Positions 36,509-44,537 of a stretch of DNA of 64,000 nucleotides are shown in pieces. Origin of the DNA: Poriferisodalis sp965262965 (GTDB lineage Bacteria > Actinomycetota > Acidimicrobiia > Acidimicrobiales > Poriferisodalaceae); assembly GCF_965262965.1 (NCBI RefSeq), contig NZ_OZ253573.1:2542001-2606000 (forward strand), given 5' to 3'. A program made the position numbers and the translations under genes. The notes beneath the pieces were generated by a model. The model saw only the letters and a program-made list of their open reading frames with translations, had not been told where the DNA came from and searched no databases. The stretch's first letter is position 1. The number at the start of each line of letters is the position of its first letter.

Positions 36509-37324
36509 AGCAGCTTCGCGCACCGCCCAGATCGCCTGATCCCGTCGGTGCAGGTGATAACAGCCCAAGCCGAACAGCAACGCGGAGAAGATCGCCAACA
36601 GCGCTGGCCGCAACCTGACGCTACCGTGGTCGCGGACCATGACGATTGAGTAGACGGGCGCGTCGTCGTCGATCTGCGCCTGCGGCAAGATCACCGTGCC
36701 TTCGTCATCAACCAGGTTCGGATCGACGTCGGGCGTCGGCGCGAATGGCTGGATCTGCACGACGGCGTACTCCGGCTTCCCGCGACTCGGGAGGAAGTAC
36801 TGCGTCACGACGTTGTCGGGAACGCCCAAGGGTCGGTAGCGCTCGCCGCCAGTGATCAGCACACGATGGGTGACGAAATCGGTCGCAGCGGAGAACCGGC
36901 ACGAGTTCACGGCAAGCAAGCGCCGCGGGTCGGCGTCGTTGCACACGACGTGGCTGTCCGCTGCCGATCGAATATCTGCCTCGTCTACTTCTGTCCACTC
37001 GGGGGGCGCCTGGTCGAGGTCATATCGGGCGAGGTCTTGTACCACCGCCACGGGCACGGTCGCTGGGTTCGCCGCCACATGGGTGACGTTCCAGCCGGGC
37101 TGGCTGCCGATCCAGCCGATGCCAAAGACCCACCACACCAATGACATCAGCAGCATCCAGCCCCACAGGCCGGTCCATGCCACCAAGAAGCCGAGTCGCA
37201 CACCGAGGTTGGTTGCCAGCAGCAAGTACACCGAACCGCACAACACGCCCACAGCGATGATGACCGCGAGGTAGCCGGTGAGGACCGGATCCCAGCTGAC
37301 GATCGCCAAGATTGAGGCACTCAT
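36500..37324 (-). CDS. membrane protein of unknown function in the cytochrome b/Rieske cluster
   Basis: A 274-residue protein I do not recognise. Two or three hydrophobic segments lie near the N-terminus (residues ~10-35 and ~42-70, the latter including WWVFGIGWIGSQPGW), then a ~150-residue polar domain, and a final hydrophobic helix near 240-258 followed by a basic end. This predicts a membrane-anchored protein with a large external domain. Its ATG overlaps the stop of the dihaem cytochrome c gene (ATGA), so it is probably cotranslated with the complex and could be an accessory subunit. No cofactor motif is visible; the polar domain has two cysteines (VCND and NSCR) that could form a disulphide. 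Confidence 0.8.
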   Translation of the reverse strand: MSASILAIVSWDPVLTGYLAVIIAVGVLCGSVYLLLATNLGVRLGFLVAWTGLWGWMLLMSLVWWVFGIGWIGSQPGWNVTHVAANPATVPVAVVQDLARYDLDQAPPEWTEVDEADIRSAADSHVVCNDADPRRLLAVNSCRFSAATDFVTHRVLITGGERYRPLGVPDNVVTQYFLPSRGKPEYAVVQIQPFAPTPDVDPNLVDDEGTVILPQAQIDDDAPVYSIVMVRDHGSVRLRPALLAIFSALLFGLGCYHLHRRDQAIWAVREAAGQ

Positions 37325-38493
37325 GAGTCATCCCCCGCTTCGCGCAGCCGTTCGAACTCAATCGCAGTCTGGCTCTCGGGATCGAGGCTCCGTTCGTATT
37401 CGGCGATGGCGCGGATCTCGTCTTCGGCCAGCACCCGTCCGAAACCCGGCATGCCGTAATTGCCGAGACGAGCAAACTCGCCGAAGGGCACGTTGTCGGC
37501 CGCACCTGCGGCGATGAACGCGACATGGTCTTCAATTTCGGGGAAGAGGCGCCCCAGGCTCACGCTGTTGAGCGAAGGACCGTAGCGGCCAGCGCCAGGC
37601 GGACCAGGAAGCACATCAACCGTTCCGCCATTGTTCGGCAGCTGCGCCGGACCGCGGCCCGGCCAGCGCGGCGTGTGACAGCGCGCGCAGTTCAGCTCGA
37701 AGAGCACTTGGCCCTCGGACTTGTCAGGGTTCGCGGCCTGCTCTGCTGCCTTGCGGGTCGCGGCCCGTTCCATCGCCTCTTCATCGGAGATCTGCTCGCG
37801 CCATAACCAGGCGACGAGATCGTCGATCTGCTGATCGTTCAACGGGCCACCGCCGTCAAGGCCCCACGCGGGCATGACGCCGCGGCCATACACGAGGATC
37901 TGGCGCACCTCGCTCGTCTCGTCGAGCGTCTCGGCGTCGGTGTCGAAACGCGTGAACACGTCGTCGAGCGACGGTGCTTCCCAAGACGTGTTGATGATGA
38001 AGGAGCCCGTGTCGACGAACTGGTGCCCGATGTCGAGCACCACCGGCGCAAAGCGCGCCCCGCCCAGATCGGCGCCGTGGCAGTTGGTACATTCCTGTTC
38101 GGCAGCGAGGCTCTCGCCCCGGTTGGCGGCATCTTCTGAGAACGCCGTCTCGGCGCCTGAGCGGCGGCCGCCCTCGAGCATCCAGTACACGGGCAGCACC
38201 AGCGCCATCACGAGCAGCATCAGCACACCGAAGGCCTGCACCTTCTCCAGCCTGGGGCCCTCGAGTTCCTCGTCATCGGGCATACGGCCCCGGTTGGGCG
38301 CCAGCTCGATCTCGCTGCCCGCCTCCGCCTTGGCCTGGCGGATGTTCACGAACACGTACATGGCCCAACCGACCACCACGACGGCCAGCAGCACGACCGC
38401 GACAGACCGCTCGGTGCTGGCCGCCAGCAGCTGAGGGACCCCTTGCCCGATGAGTTCGGGCCCGATCAGGTCATGCCCAATCACGTCAACCAC
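37321..38493 (-). CDS. membrane-anchored dihaem cytochrome c (bc-complex partner)
   Basis: A 390-residue protein with two c-type haem sites, CTNCH at 135-139 and CARCH at 269-273. Two hydrophobic segments at ~30-50 and ~86-105 precede the haem domains and anchor them outside the membrane. Candidate distal Met ligands are in VMPAWG and GMPGFG. GTG at 38493 overlaps the Rieske gene by eight bases. It would take electrons from the Rieske protein and pass them to a terminal oxidase; dihaem cytochrome c subunits (QcrC) are usual in actinobacterial supercomplexes, although QcrC has a different domain order. Confidence 0.9.
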   Translation of the reverse strand: MVDVIGHDLIGPELIGQGVPQLLAASTERSVAVVLLAVVVVGWAMYVFVNIRQAKAEAGSEIELAPNRGRMPDDEELEGPRLEKVQAFGVLMLLVMALVLPVYWMLEGGRRSGAETAFSEDAANRGESLAAEQECTNCHGADLGGARFAPVVLDIGHQFVDTGSFIINTSWEAPSLDDVFTRFDTDAETLDETSEVRQILVYGRGVMPAWGLDGGGPLNDQQIDDLVAWLWREQISDEEAMERAATRKAAEQAANPDKSEGQVLFELNCARCHTPRWPGRGPAQLPNNGGTVDVLPGPPGAGRYGPSLNSVSLGRLFPEIEDHVAFIAAGAADNVPFGEFARLGNYGMPGFGRVLAEDEIRAIAEYERSLDPESQTAIEFERLREAGDDS

Positions 38494-39364
38494 AGTGCGG
38501 CCCCTCCAGGCCCTGCCCGGTGGTGTCGGTGCCGATTGCGGGTCCCTGCGCGACGGTGCCGGTGTTGACGAACACGTTTCCCTCTTCGATGGTCACCGCG
38601 AAGCGGTCCATGCCGCGCGGCGCAGGGCCGGACTTCTTCTCACCGACCCGGTTGTACTTCGAGCCATGGCACGGGCACTCGAACCACTGCGAGCTGCCGC
38701 ACACGGGCACCTTGCAGCCGAGATGCGGGCACTTCTGCCACAGTGCGACGTACCCCGCCTTCATGGCATCGAGCACGGTGCCCGAGTACACGGCCTCAGC
38801 TGCATCCAGCGTGGCCGAGTCGGTCGGGTACGGCTGGATATAGCTCTGCGCTTCGGAGAAGTACGAGAAGTTGACCGCCGGGGTCGACGAGGCGATGGCC
38901 TCGTCCACAGAGGCCACCGTGCCGATCTTGACCTTCGAGCCGAAACCCCCTGTCGGGCGGGGCCACAAGAACGCGATCATCGCTGCGTTGAACGTGCCCA
39001 AGCCGGTTGCCATCAGCATCACGGAGGACCGGTTGAGGAACTGGCGGCGAGTAACGCCTACCTGGGATGCAGGAGGCGGCGCCCAGTCCTGGGGCATCTC
39101 GGGCGCGGCCACAGCGACAGGAGCGGGCCGGCGCTCCAGGGCCACCGAGCGCTCGAGGTCCCGAGCCTGCGCGCTGACGCCGAAGGCTCCAGCGGCATCG
39201 CCAGCTTCGGCAGACGCTGTGACCTGCTCGTCGCGGCGACGTGTTTCTCGCGAGAGGTACCCGAGGCCCGTGGCATCACGACGACGCAGCGACACGAAGG
39301 CCACCACGGCGCCCAGCACCACGATGACCGGGATCGCGACCGCGAGAACCGTTCCGGTGGACAT
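38486..39364 (-). CDS. Rieske [2Fe-2S] protein
   Basis: A 292-residue Rieske subunit. Box I is CPHLGC (C212, H214, C217) and box II is CPCHGS (C230, C232, H233): two Cys and two His bind the cluster, and the other two Cys form the disulphide. An RR-containing TRRQFLNRS followed by a hydrophobic stretch near 105-135 looks like a twin-arginine membrane anchor; another hydrophobic segment is at the N-terminus (residues 5-27). Between them is an Ala-rich polar linker. It lies between the cytochrome b C-terminal half and cytochrome c genes. Confidence 0.93.
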   Translation of the reverse strand: MSTGTVLAVAIPVIVVLGAVVAFVSLRRRDATGLGYLSRETRRRDEQVTASAEAGDAAGAFGVSAQARDLERSVALERRPAPVAVAAPEMPQDWAPPPASQVGVTRRQFLNRSSVMLMATGLGTFNAAMIAFLWPRPTGGFGSKVKIGTVASVDEAIASSTPAVNFSYFSEAQSYIQPYPTDSATLDAAEAVYSGTVLDAMKAGYVALWQKCPHLGCKVPVCGSSQWFECPCHGSKYNRVGEKKSGPAPRGMDRFAVTIEEGNVFVNTGTVAQGPAIGTDTTGQGLEGPHCG

Positions 39365-39376
39365 GCCGACGTGCTC

Positions 39377-40132
39377 CTACAAGTGGAAGATGCCGTGCAG
39401 ACCGGTGTCCCACGGGTAGGTGAAGTTGAATCCTTGGCCCCGGAAGAACGAGCCAATGATGACGAGCACCGCCCAGAACATGAGATGGATCGTCTGGATG
39501 GAGATCGCGAACTTACGGTCCTCGGGGCGCTGTGACGGGTTCTTGTCGATGTAGGGAGCAAAAGCCAGCAGCACGAGCGCAACGCCGGGGATCGTCACGC
39601 CGGCGATCATTGGATCGAACATGGTCAGCAGCTCTTGCAGCCCGAGGAAGTACCACGGCGCCTTGGAGGGGTTGGGCGTCTCGTTGTGATTCGCCAGCTC
39701 GAGCAGCGGAGCGTTGACGAACAGCGAGAACACCAGCGTGAATGCTGTGATGAACAGCGCAGCAGTGAACTCTGCCGCCAGCAGGTGAGGCCAGACGTGA
39801 ACTTTGTCTCCCGGGCTGGCTTTGACGTCCTGGATGGAGCCGGACTTCACCACTGTCAGCAGGCGGTGCGTGTTTCCCCCCGGACCCGCCATCAGCGGCG
39901 GCAGTGCCGTGGCCACCCCGCCGCCCGCAGGAGCCCCAGCGGGGCCCACAGCTGCGGAGGGGCCGCCGGGCTGCTGGCTGGCTGCGAGCAGTGAACGCGG
40001 GATCGTCACACCGTCGTCGTCGCTGGGCGGCGCGGCGGCGGATGCGGCGGAATCGCCCGGCGCGGAGTCGCCGACGAGGCGAGAGCGGGCGTCGGCGCTT
40101 CGCCGCAGGAGGTGTTCGGGAATCTCGGTCAT
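39377..40132 (-). CDS. cytochrome b C-terminal half (subunit IV-like)
   Basis: A 251-residue protein corresponding to the C-terminal part of cytochrome b, with three hydrophobic helices after an ~85-residue polar, Ala/Pro-rich N-terminus. The Qo-site motif reads KAPWYFLGLQE, so the PEWY glutamate of mitochondrial and b6f proteins is replaced by Ala. The N-terminal MTEIPEHLLRRS closely resembles the start of the cytochrome c at 42350. It follows the cytochrome b6-like gene after a 75-base gap containing an inverted repeat gtaaggaa/ttccttac (40157-40164 and 40204-40211). Confidence 0.9.
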   Translation of the reverse strand: MTEIPEHLLRRSADARSRLVGDSAPGDSAASAAAPPSDDDGVTIPRSLLAASQQPGGPSAAVGPAGAPAGGGVATALPPLMAGPGGNTHRLLTVVKSGSIQDVKASPGDKVHVWPHLLAAEFTAALFITAFTLVFSLFVNAPLLELANHNETPNPSKAPWYFLGLQELLTMFDPMIAGVTIPGVALVLLAFAPYIDKNPSQRPEDRKFAISIQTIHLMFWAVLVIIGSFFRGQGFNFTYPWDTGLHGIFHL

Positions 40133-40207
40133 CTGCTTGTGGGTGTCGGGGGCAGCGTAAGGAAACGGACGGCGAGCTGTCGATGAGGCGCTCCGTCGCT
40201 GGGTTCC

Positions 40208-41008
40208 TTACAAGGGTCCCGAGATGCCTCCGTCCTTTCTGACTCTCCAGAAGTGGATCGCCATGAAGATGACGATCACGAAGGGGAGCATGAGCACATG
40301 CAGCACGTACCAGCGCAGCAGCGTCTCCGCGCCGATCTGCTTGCCCCCCAGCAGTACGAAACGCACTTGGTCGCCGAACACTGGGGTGAATCCCATCATG
40401 TTCGTGCCCACGGTCACCGCCCACAGCGACAGCTGGTCCCAGGGCAGCAGGTACCCCGTGAAGCTGAGCAGCAACGTGAGCTGCAGCAGCATCACCCCGA
40501 CGACCCAGTTGAACTCGCGCGGCGCCTTGTACGCGCCGTGGTAGAAGACGCGCGCCATGTGCAAGAACACCGACAGCACCATGAGATGCGCGGCCCATCG
40601 ATGCATGTTGCGCACGAGCAGGCCGAAGGCGACCTGCGTGTGCAGACTCTCGATATCCGCCCAGGCCGCCGTGTCGGTGGGCCGGTAGAAGAACATCAAG
40701 AAGATGCCCGTGATGGTCAGCAAGATGAACAGGAAGAAACTGAGACCGCCGAGGCACAACGTGTAGCTGACCTTGACCGCGTGCCGCTTCACCTTCACCG
40801 GGTGAAGGTGGTACAGGACGCTGTTCATGACGACATAGGAGCGGTTCCGCGGGCTGTCGGTGTAGCCCTTGCGGAAGATCGAGCCGGGCCGGAAGACCGA
40901 CGTCCAGAACTGGCTGTCCTGCATCCAATCTGCGGCTGCCTGCTGCGCGTTCGCGAGACGATCGGGCAGTTTCGGCTTGCCATTGGGATTTTCGAGCGTG
41001 TTCGCCAT
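40208..41008 (-). CDS. cytochrome b6-like N-terminal half of cytochrome b
   Basis: A 266-residue four-helix dihaem cytochrome b. Helix B supplies one pair of ligands spaced H-x13-H (HRWAAHLMVLSVFLH); helix D supplies HVLMLPFVIVIFMAIH with fourteen residues between, the b6-type spacing. WDQLSLWAVTVGTNM follows the Qo region. The ATG at 41008 gives MANTLENPNGKPKL; longer in-frame starts run into the ferredoxin gene. Splitting of cytochrome b into two genes is as in b6f and firmicute complexes and unlike QcrB of mycobacteria. The quinone is presumably menaquinone. Confidence 0.93.
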   Translation of the reverse strand: MANTLENPNGKPKLPDRLANAQQAAADWMQDSQFWTSVFRPGSIFRKGYTDSPRNRSYVVMNSVLYHLHPVKVKRHAVKVSYTLCLGGLSFFLFILLTITGIFLMFFYRPTDTAAWADIESLHTQVAFGLLVRNMHRWAAHLMVLSVFLHMARVFYHGAYKAPREFNWVVGVMLLQLTLLLSFTGYLLPWDQLSLWAVTVGTNMMGFTPVFGDQVRFVLLGGKQIGAETLLRWYVLHVLMLPFVIVIFMAIHFWRVRKDGGISGPL

Positions 41009-41052
41009 ATCGATCCGGGCTGGTTCCTTCGGTGTGCGTGGGAGTGCCGGCG

Positions 41053-41469
41053 CTACAGGCGCATCCCGTAGGCGTAGCCGTGCGTATGCGTGCGGCCGTG
41101 AACGTCGCCGCCCGGAGGCGGAGTGTTGCTCACCCTGCCAAGCGTGATGACGCCTGTCGGGCAACGGTCGACGCACAGCGCACAACGGGTGCAGACGTCG
41201 TCGTCGATGATGAAGATGGCGTTGTCGGTGGGGTCGAGACCCGGCAGGTCGACGCCGACGGCCTCGTCAACCGCCTCGGTGGACACGTACCAGATGCACT
41301 TCCACGGGCAGATGTCCACGCAGCCCTCGCACTGGATGCACTCGGACTGGTCGATGTTGATGAACTGCTTCGGCTTGACCGCTGCATCGAGGTACGCGGC
41401 ATCGACCTGATGCAGGACGTAGTCGTCCCGGAACTTGGGCATCGGCGGGTTGGCGTCACTGCTTGCCAT
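41053..41469 (-). CDS. 2[4Fe-4S] ferredoxin-type protein of the bc cluster
   Basis: A 138-residue protein with two complete cluster motifs, C44-x2-C47-x2-C50-x3-C54-P and C93-x2-C96-x2-C99-x3-C103-P, separated by a 38-residue insert. A short N-terminal extension and a His/Gly-rich tail (GRTHTHGYAYG) flank them. No membrane segment or signal is visible, so it is cytoplasmic. It lies inside the cytochrome b/Rieske gene run with small gaps, which is unusual for bc-type complexes. It could bring low-potential electrons to the complex or to the 11-subunit complex I. Confidence 0.9.
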   Translation of the reverse strand: MASSDANPPMPKFRDDYVLHQVDAAYLDAAVKPKQFINIDQSECIQCEGCVDICPWKCIWYVSTEAVDEAVGVDLPGLDPTDNAIFIIDDDVCTRCALCVDRCPTGVITLGRVSNTPPPGGDVHGRTHTHGYAYGMRL

Positions 41470-41481
41470 CTCTGCGCTCTC

Positions 41482-41916
41482 TCAGTTGCCCTTGATGAGG
41501 GGACGTCCGAAATCGGATGTGGGCTCGTCGGCGGGCTGAGCCTTGTCGCGGCGCTGCCACCACAGCCACAGCAGCGACAGGCCGACGAGCGCTGCGAGAT
41601 GCTCGATCACGACCACCAGGTCACTGACCTTCTTCAAGTCCATGCGTGTGGGCGGGAACGTGATGGGCGATGTGAGGAACTGCCCATCGGTGAACAGGAA
41701 CCGCTCGACCGACCAGCCCCACTCGTTGTCGGTCAGGCGCACCCACCGGTCGGGGACGATGCCGAAGACCATGAGCAGCAGCATGAACACGTACGCCGCG
41801 CCCAGCATGGCCTCGCCCCAGGTCGTCGGGCGGTCCGTCGGGCGGCGCTTGCCGTAGGCGACGATCCCCCAGACCATCAGCGCGGTCACGAGGATCGATG
41901 TGAAGAGCGCGACCAC
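41482..41916 (-). CDS. small membrane protein, unknown function (first gene of bc cluster)
   Basis: A 144-residue protein, probably with three hydrophobic helices: ~3-20, ~38-60 (LGAAYVFMLLLMVFGIVPDRW) and ~100-123 (VVVIEHLAALVGLSLLWLWW). The central part, VRLTDNEWGWSVERFLFTDGQ, is polar. I do not recognise a family. GTG at 41916 has GGAGG eight bases upstream and is preferred to an ATG 15 codons earlier. As first gene of the cluster it may be an accessory or assembly subunit of the cytochrome b/Rieske complex; the two histidine and tryptophan-rich helices could in principle bind haem or quinone, but no motif proves it. Confidence 0.75.
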   Translation of the reverse strand: MVALFTSILVTALMVWGIVAYGKRRPTDRPTTWGEAMLGAAYVFMLLLMVFGIVPDRWVRLTDNEWGWSVERFLFTDGQFLTSPITFPPTRMDLKKVSDLVVVIEHLAALVGLSLLWLWWQRRDKAQPADEPTSDFGRPLIKGN

Positions 41917-42349
41917 TCGTTCTTCCTCCCGCGTCGTCCTGTCGGCTTCGGCTTGCTGCAATTCGGCGCAACTGCGGCTGTCGGCCGCAGCGAGACCGGG
42001 GCAAAGATTACCGGCACCCCGGCTATGGCGCGCGATGTTCTAGCACGGCAAACGTCAGGGTCCACAAATCCGGAGGTCGGATCGGCCGACGGCGTCTTCG
42101 CTGCAGCCTTCGCCCGCGCGCTACGGCACCGGCAGAGCCTCGCTGGCACGCCGCACGGGCACGCCGCTGGGCACGCCGCTGGGCACGCCGCTGGGCACGC
42201 CGCGAGGCTTCGACTGCGTGGCAGACTTGCCCGCTGGTGTGCTCGGGCGCGTATCGTGCTCCGGGTGCTCGGGCGCGTAACCTGCGCTGCGCACGCTGGC
42301 ACCGCAAACTCGTTCGATAAGCCCTGGGGGCAACCCCGCGGAGGAGACA
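41917..42349. other. divergent gene-free region between bc cluster and cytochrome c gene
   Basis: 433 bases without a supported gene. It should hold the divergent promoters for the bc cluster and for the cytochrome c gene. It contains a small hairpin CTGCGGC-tgtcg-GCCGCAG at 41972-41990, a 12-bp tandem repeat at 42145-42204 and the GGAGGAG of the cytochrome c gene near 42340. Frames in it are shadows with repeat-derived composition. Confidence 0.7.
42145..42204. repeat. 12-bp tandem repeat (ggcacgccgctg), five copies
   Basis: Five copies of ggcacgccgctg, the first and last slightly altered, in the gene-free region upstream of the cytochrome c gene. The 12-bp period is close to one helical turn, so a protein-binding role is possible, but slippage is the simpler reading. 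Confidence 0.85.
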
Positions 42350-43108
42350 GTGGCCGAAGTTCCCGAGTACCTGCTGGAGCGCTCGCGACAGCGTCGCGTC
42401 GCTTTGGGCGTGCTGGAGGACGACGGCAGCGGCGCAGCGGCGCCTGGTGCGCCAGCGCCTGGCGCGGCCGTAGCCGCCGGGCCGGGGCCCGCAGAGATGA
42501 TCGCTGCGGCCAAGCAGGCCGCGCTGGCAGAGACTGAACCCGCCATCGCACCCGATCCCGAGTGGGTCGTTGCCGCGCGAACTCGCCACCGCATTCCTGT
42601 GTGGGTGCTTCCTGTGCTGGTCTGCTTGCCGCTGTGGGGATTCGTGTACTGGAAGCTGACCGAGCCGCCGCCCGTGCCGATCACCGCTATCAACGAGGGC
42701 GCAACCACGTACGCCGTGCGTTGCGCGAGCTGCCACGGCGGCAGCGGGTCAGGCTCTGACGGAAGCCTGGTGGGCCGCCCGCTCCACAACGGCGAGGTCC
42801 TCGCCACGTTCCCGAGCCTCGACGACTCGTTCATCCAATGGGTCTCGCTCGGTTCGGAGGGCACCGGCATCGGGCGGGTCTACGGCGATCCGAACCGCGC
42901 GGGCGGTCCCCACGTCTCGGGCGAGACGGGATCGAACATGCCGGCATTCGGCGAGGTACTCCAGCCCCACCAGCTCTATTCCGTCGCCAGATATGTCCGC
43001 GAGGTCATCGGCGGCGAGGACATCAGCGATGAGGTCGAAGCAGAGCGCGACGCCGAGTGGGAGCACCTCGGCGGCGGCTCGGACAGCGGGGGTGGTGGCG
43101 GCCACTAG
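42350..43108 (+). CDS. membrane-anchored monohaem cytochrome c
   Basis: A 252-residue protein with one hydrophobic segment (~82-103, RIPVWVLPVLVCLPLWGFVY) and one haem site CASCH at 125-129; SNMPAFGEVL supplies the likely Met ligand. The first 80 residues are polar and start MAEVPEYLLERSRQRRVALG, a near match to the N-terminus of the cytochrome b C-terminal half (39377-40132). The tail is Gly/His-rich. GTG at 42350 is preceded by GGAGGAG. Divergent from the bc cluster, it likely carries electrons between that complex and an oxidase elsewhere. Confidence 0.9.
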   Translation: MAEVPEYLLERSRQRRVALGVLEDDGSGAAAPGAPAPGAAVAAGPGPAEMIAAAKQAALAETEPAIAPDPEWVVAARTRHRIPVWVLPVLVCLPLWGFVYWKLTEPPPVPITAINEGATTYAVRCASCHGGSGSGSDGSLVGRPLHNGEVLATFPSLDDSFIQWVSLGSEGTGIGRVYGDPNRAGGPHVSGETGSNMPAFGEVLQPHQLYSVARYVREVIGGEDISDEVEAERDAEWEHLGGGSDSGGGGGH

Positions 43109-43126
43109 CCGCCAAGATGCGCGCCT

Positions 43127-44434
43127 GTGGCGCGCCAGCCTCATCTGCGTGTGCCCGAACGCGACGTGACCGAGACCAGAGCCTGTGACGTGCTCGTTGT
43201 GGGCGGCGGGCCTGCAGGGTGCGCGGCCGCCTACTGGGCAGCGCACGCGGGGCACGACGTCCTGCTGATCGAGCAATCGACCCATCCACGCGAGCGAGCC
43301 TGCGGTGACGCTCTGACACCGGGCGCCGTGGGCGAGCTCATCGCCATGGGATGCGACCCGGTCGCGGCACGTTGGCATCGCCACGAGGGTCTCCGCATGA
43401 CCGCACACGGGCGCAGCCTGGAGATGCGCTGGCCGTGCGACGAGCGGCTTCCCGGGTACGGCGTCGTCGTACGCAGACCTCGACTGGATGCTCTGACCGC
43501 CGCACGAGCGCGCGCGGCCGGTGCACACATATGGACCGGCACCCACGTGACAGCGCCGCTGCTCACCGATGGCCATCTGCGCGGTTGCCACGCGGTGGGC
43601 AGCGGCACCGGTGGTGCGCCCAGCGGACCCCTCGTCGCTCACGCTCGCTACGTGGTGATCGCCGACGGGCCGCGGTCGACGTTCGGACGCGCGCTGGGCA
43701 CCGCCCGCACGCGTACCTACGCGCAGGGTCTGGCGATGCGCGCCTATTACCCGACTCCCCGTCACGCCGAGCCGTGGATCGAATCGGTGTTCGCGCTCAT
43801 CGACCGCGACGGCGGTCAGCTGCCCGGGTACGGCTGGGTGTTCCCGGTCGGCGACGGCACGGCCAATGTCGGCGTGGGCCTGCTCAGCCACCACGACGGC
43901 AACGAGGCGATCTCGCTGGATCGTCTCTTTGAGCAGTGGACGCGCCAGATTCCCGACCGATGGGAGATCGACCCGGACGGTCCGCACACGCCTCCCGTCG
44001 GGGGCCGATTGCCCATGGGCGGATCTGTGCGGCCGCGTTCAGGCCCCAACTGGGTCGTGGCCGGTGACGCGGCCGGCAGTGTGAATCCCTGGAACGGCGA
44101 CGGCATCGGACCCGCGCTGGGCACAGGCCGGCTCGCGGCTGAGGTCATCGGTCGAGCGCTCGAAGCCGACGACGCACTCGAATTGCGGCGCTACGAGACT
44201 GAGTTGGCTGCGCGCTGGCAGCGGTACCACCATCTCGGGCGTATCGCGACGCGCGCGCTCGGCCGACCTGGTCTGATGCGACGCCTGACACAGCTCGCCA
44301 TTCGCTCGCCCCAGATGGGCAACCTGGTCATGCGAGTGTCAACCGACCTGCTCCGCGACGACCAGCGTGGCGGTCCCGAGCGCATCTACCGCGCCGCGTC
44401 GGCGATGGCGCGGCTCTGGCGCGATCGCAGCTAG
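43127..44434 (+). CDS. geranylgeranyl reductase-family FAD oxidoreductase
   Basis: A 435-residue flavoprotein of the GGR/MenJ group. VLVVGGGPAGCAAAYWA near residues 22-38 is the dinucleotide-binding motif, RERACGDALTP the conserved Cys region near FAD, and VVAGDAAGSVNPWNGDGIGPAL the second FAD motif. In mycobacteria the homologue MenJ saturates one isoprene of menaquinone, which would suit this respiratory context; polyprenyl lipids are an alternative substrate. It follows the cytochrome c gene by 18 bases and is probably cotranscribed. The true start may be the GTG eight codons further on. Confidence 0.88.
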   Translation: MARQPHLRVPERDVTETRACDVLVVGGGPAGCAAAYWAAHAGHDVLLIEQSTHPRERACGDALTPGAVGELIAMGCDPVAARWHRHEGLRMTAHGRSLEMRWPCDERLPGYGVVVRRPRLDALTAARARAAGAHIWTGTHVTAPLLTDGHLRGCHAVGSGTGGAPSGPLVAHARYVVIADGPRSTFGRALGTARTRTYAQGLAMRAYYPTPRHAEPWIESVFALIDRDGGQLPGYGWVFPVGDGTANVGVGLLSHHDGNEAISLDRLFEQWTRQIPDRWEIDPDGPHTPPVGGRLPMGGSVRPRSGPNWVVAGDAAGSVNPWNGDGIGPALGTGRLAAEVIGRALEADDALELRRYETELAARWQRYHHLGRIATRALGRPGLMRRLTQLAIRSPQMGNLVMRVSTDLLRDDQRGGPERIYRAASAMARLWRDRS

Positions 44435-44499
44435 CCGCAGTCCGCGCCGCGCCAGTCCCGGGAAGCGTCCGACGAGGGTCTTTCTTACGGAATCTGAAG

Positions 44500-44537
44500 G
44501 GTATTTTCAGTGGTATAGGAACGGTATATTTTGCAGT
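44500..44537 (+). promoter_or_regulatory. AT-rich promoter with triple GGTAT; transcript probably leaderless
   Basis: TATATT at 44525-44530 lies seven bases before the ATG at 44538, so a transcript using it as -10 would begin at or next to the start codon. GGTAT occurs three times at 11-12-base steps (44500-44504, 44512-44516, 44523-44527), the last one overlapping the -10. This spacing would put bound proteins on one face of the helix. No consensus -35 is seen. Confidence 0.5.

Noticed and set aside
40157..40211. Inverted repeat gtaaggaa/ttccttac between the two cytochrome b halves
   Set aside because: Eight-base arms with a 39-base loop are likely to occur by chance; no T-run. Kept only as a note in the gene entry.
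40208..42551. Long plus- and minus-strand open frames overlapping the bc cluster and the divergent region
   Set aside because: They are Arg/Pro/Ala/Ser-rich shadows of GC-rich codons with no domain, and they overlap clear genes.
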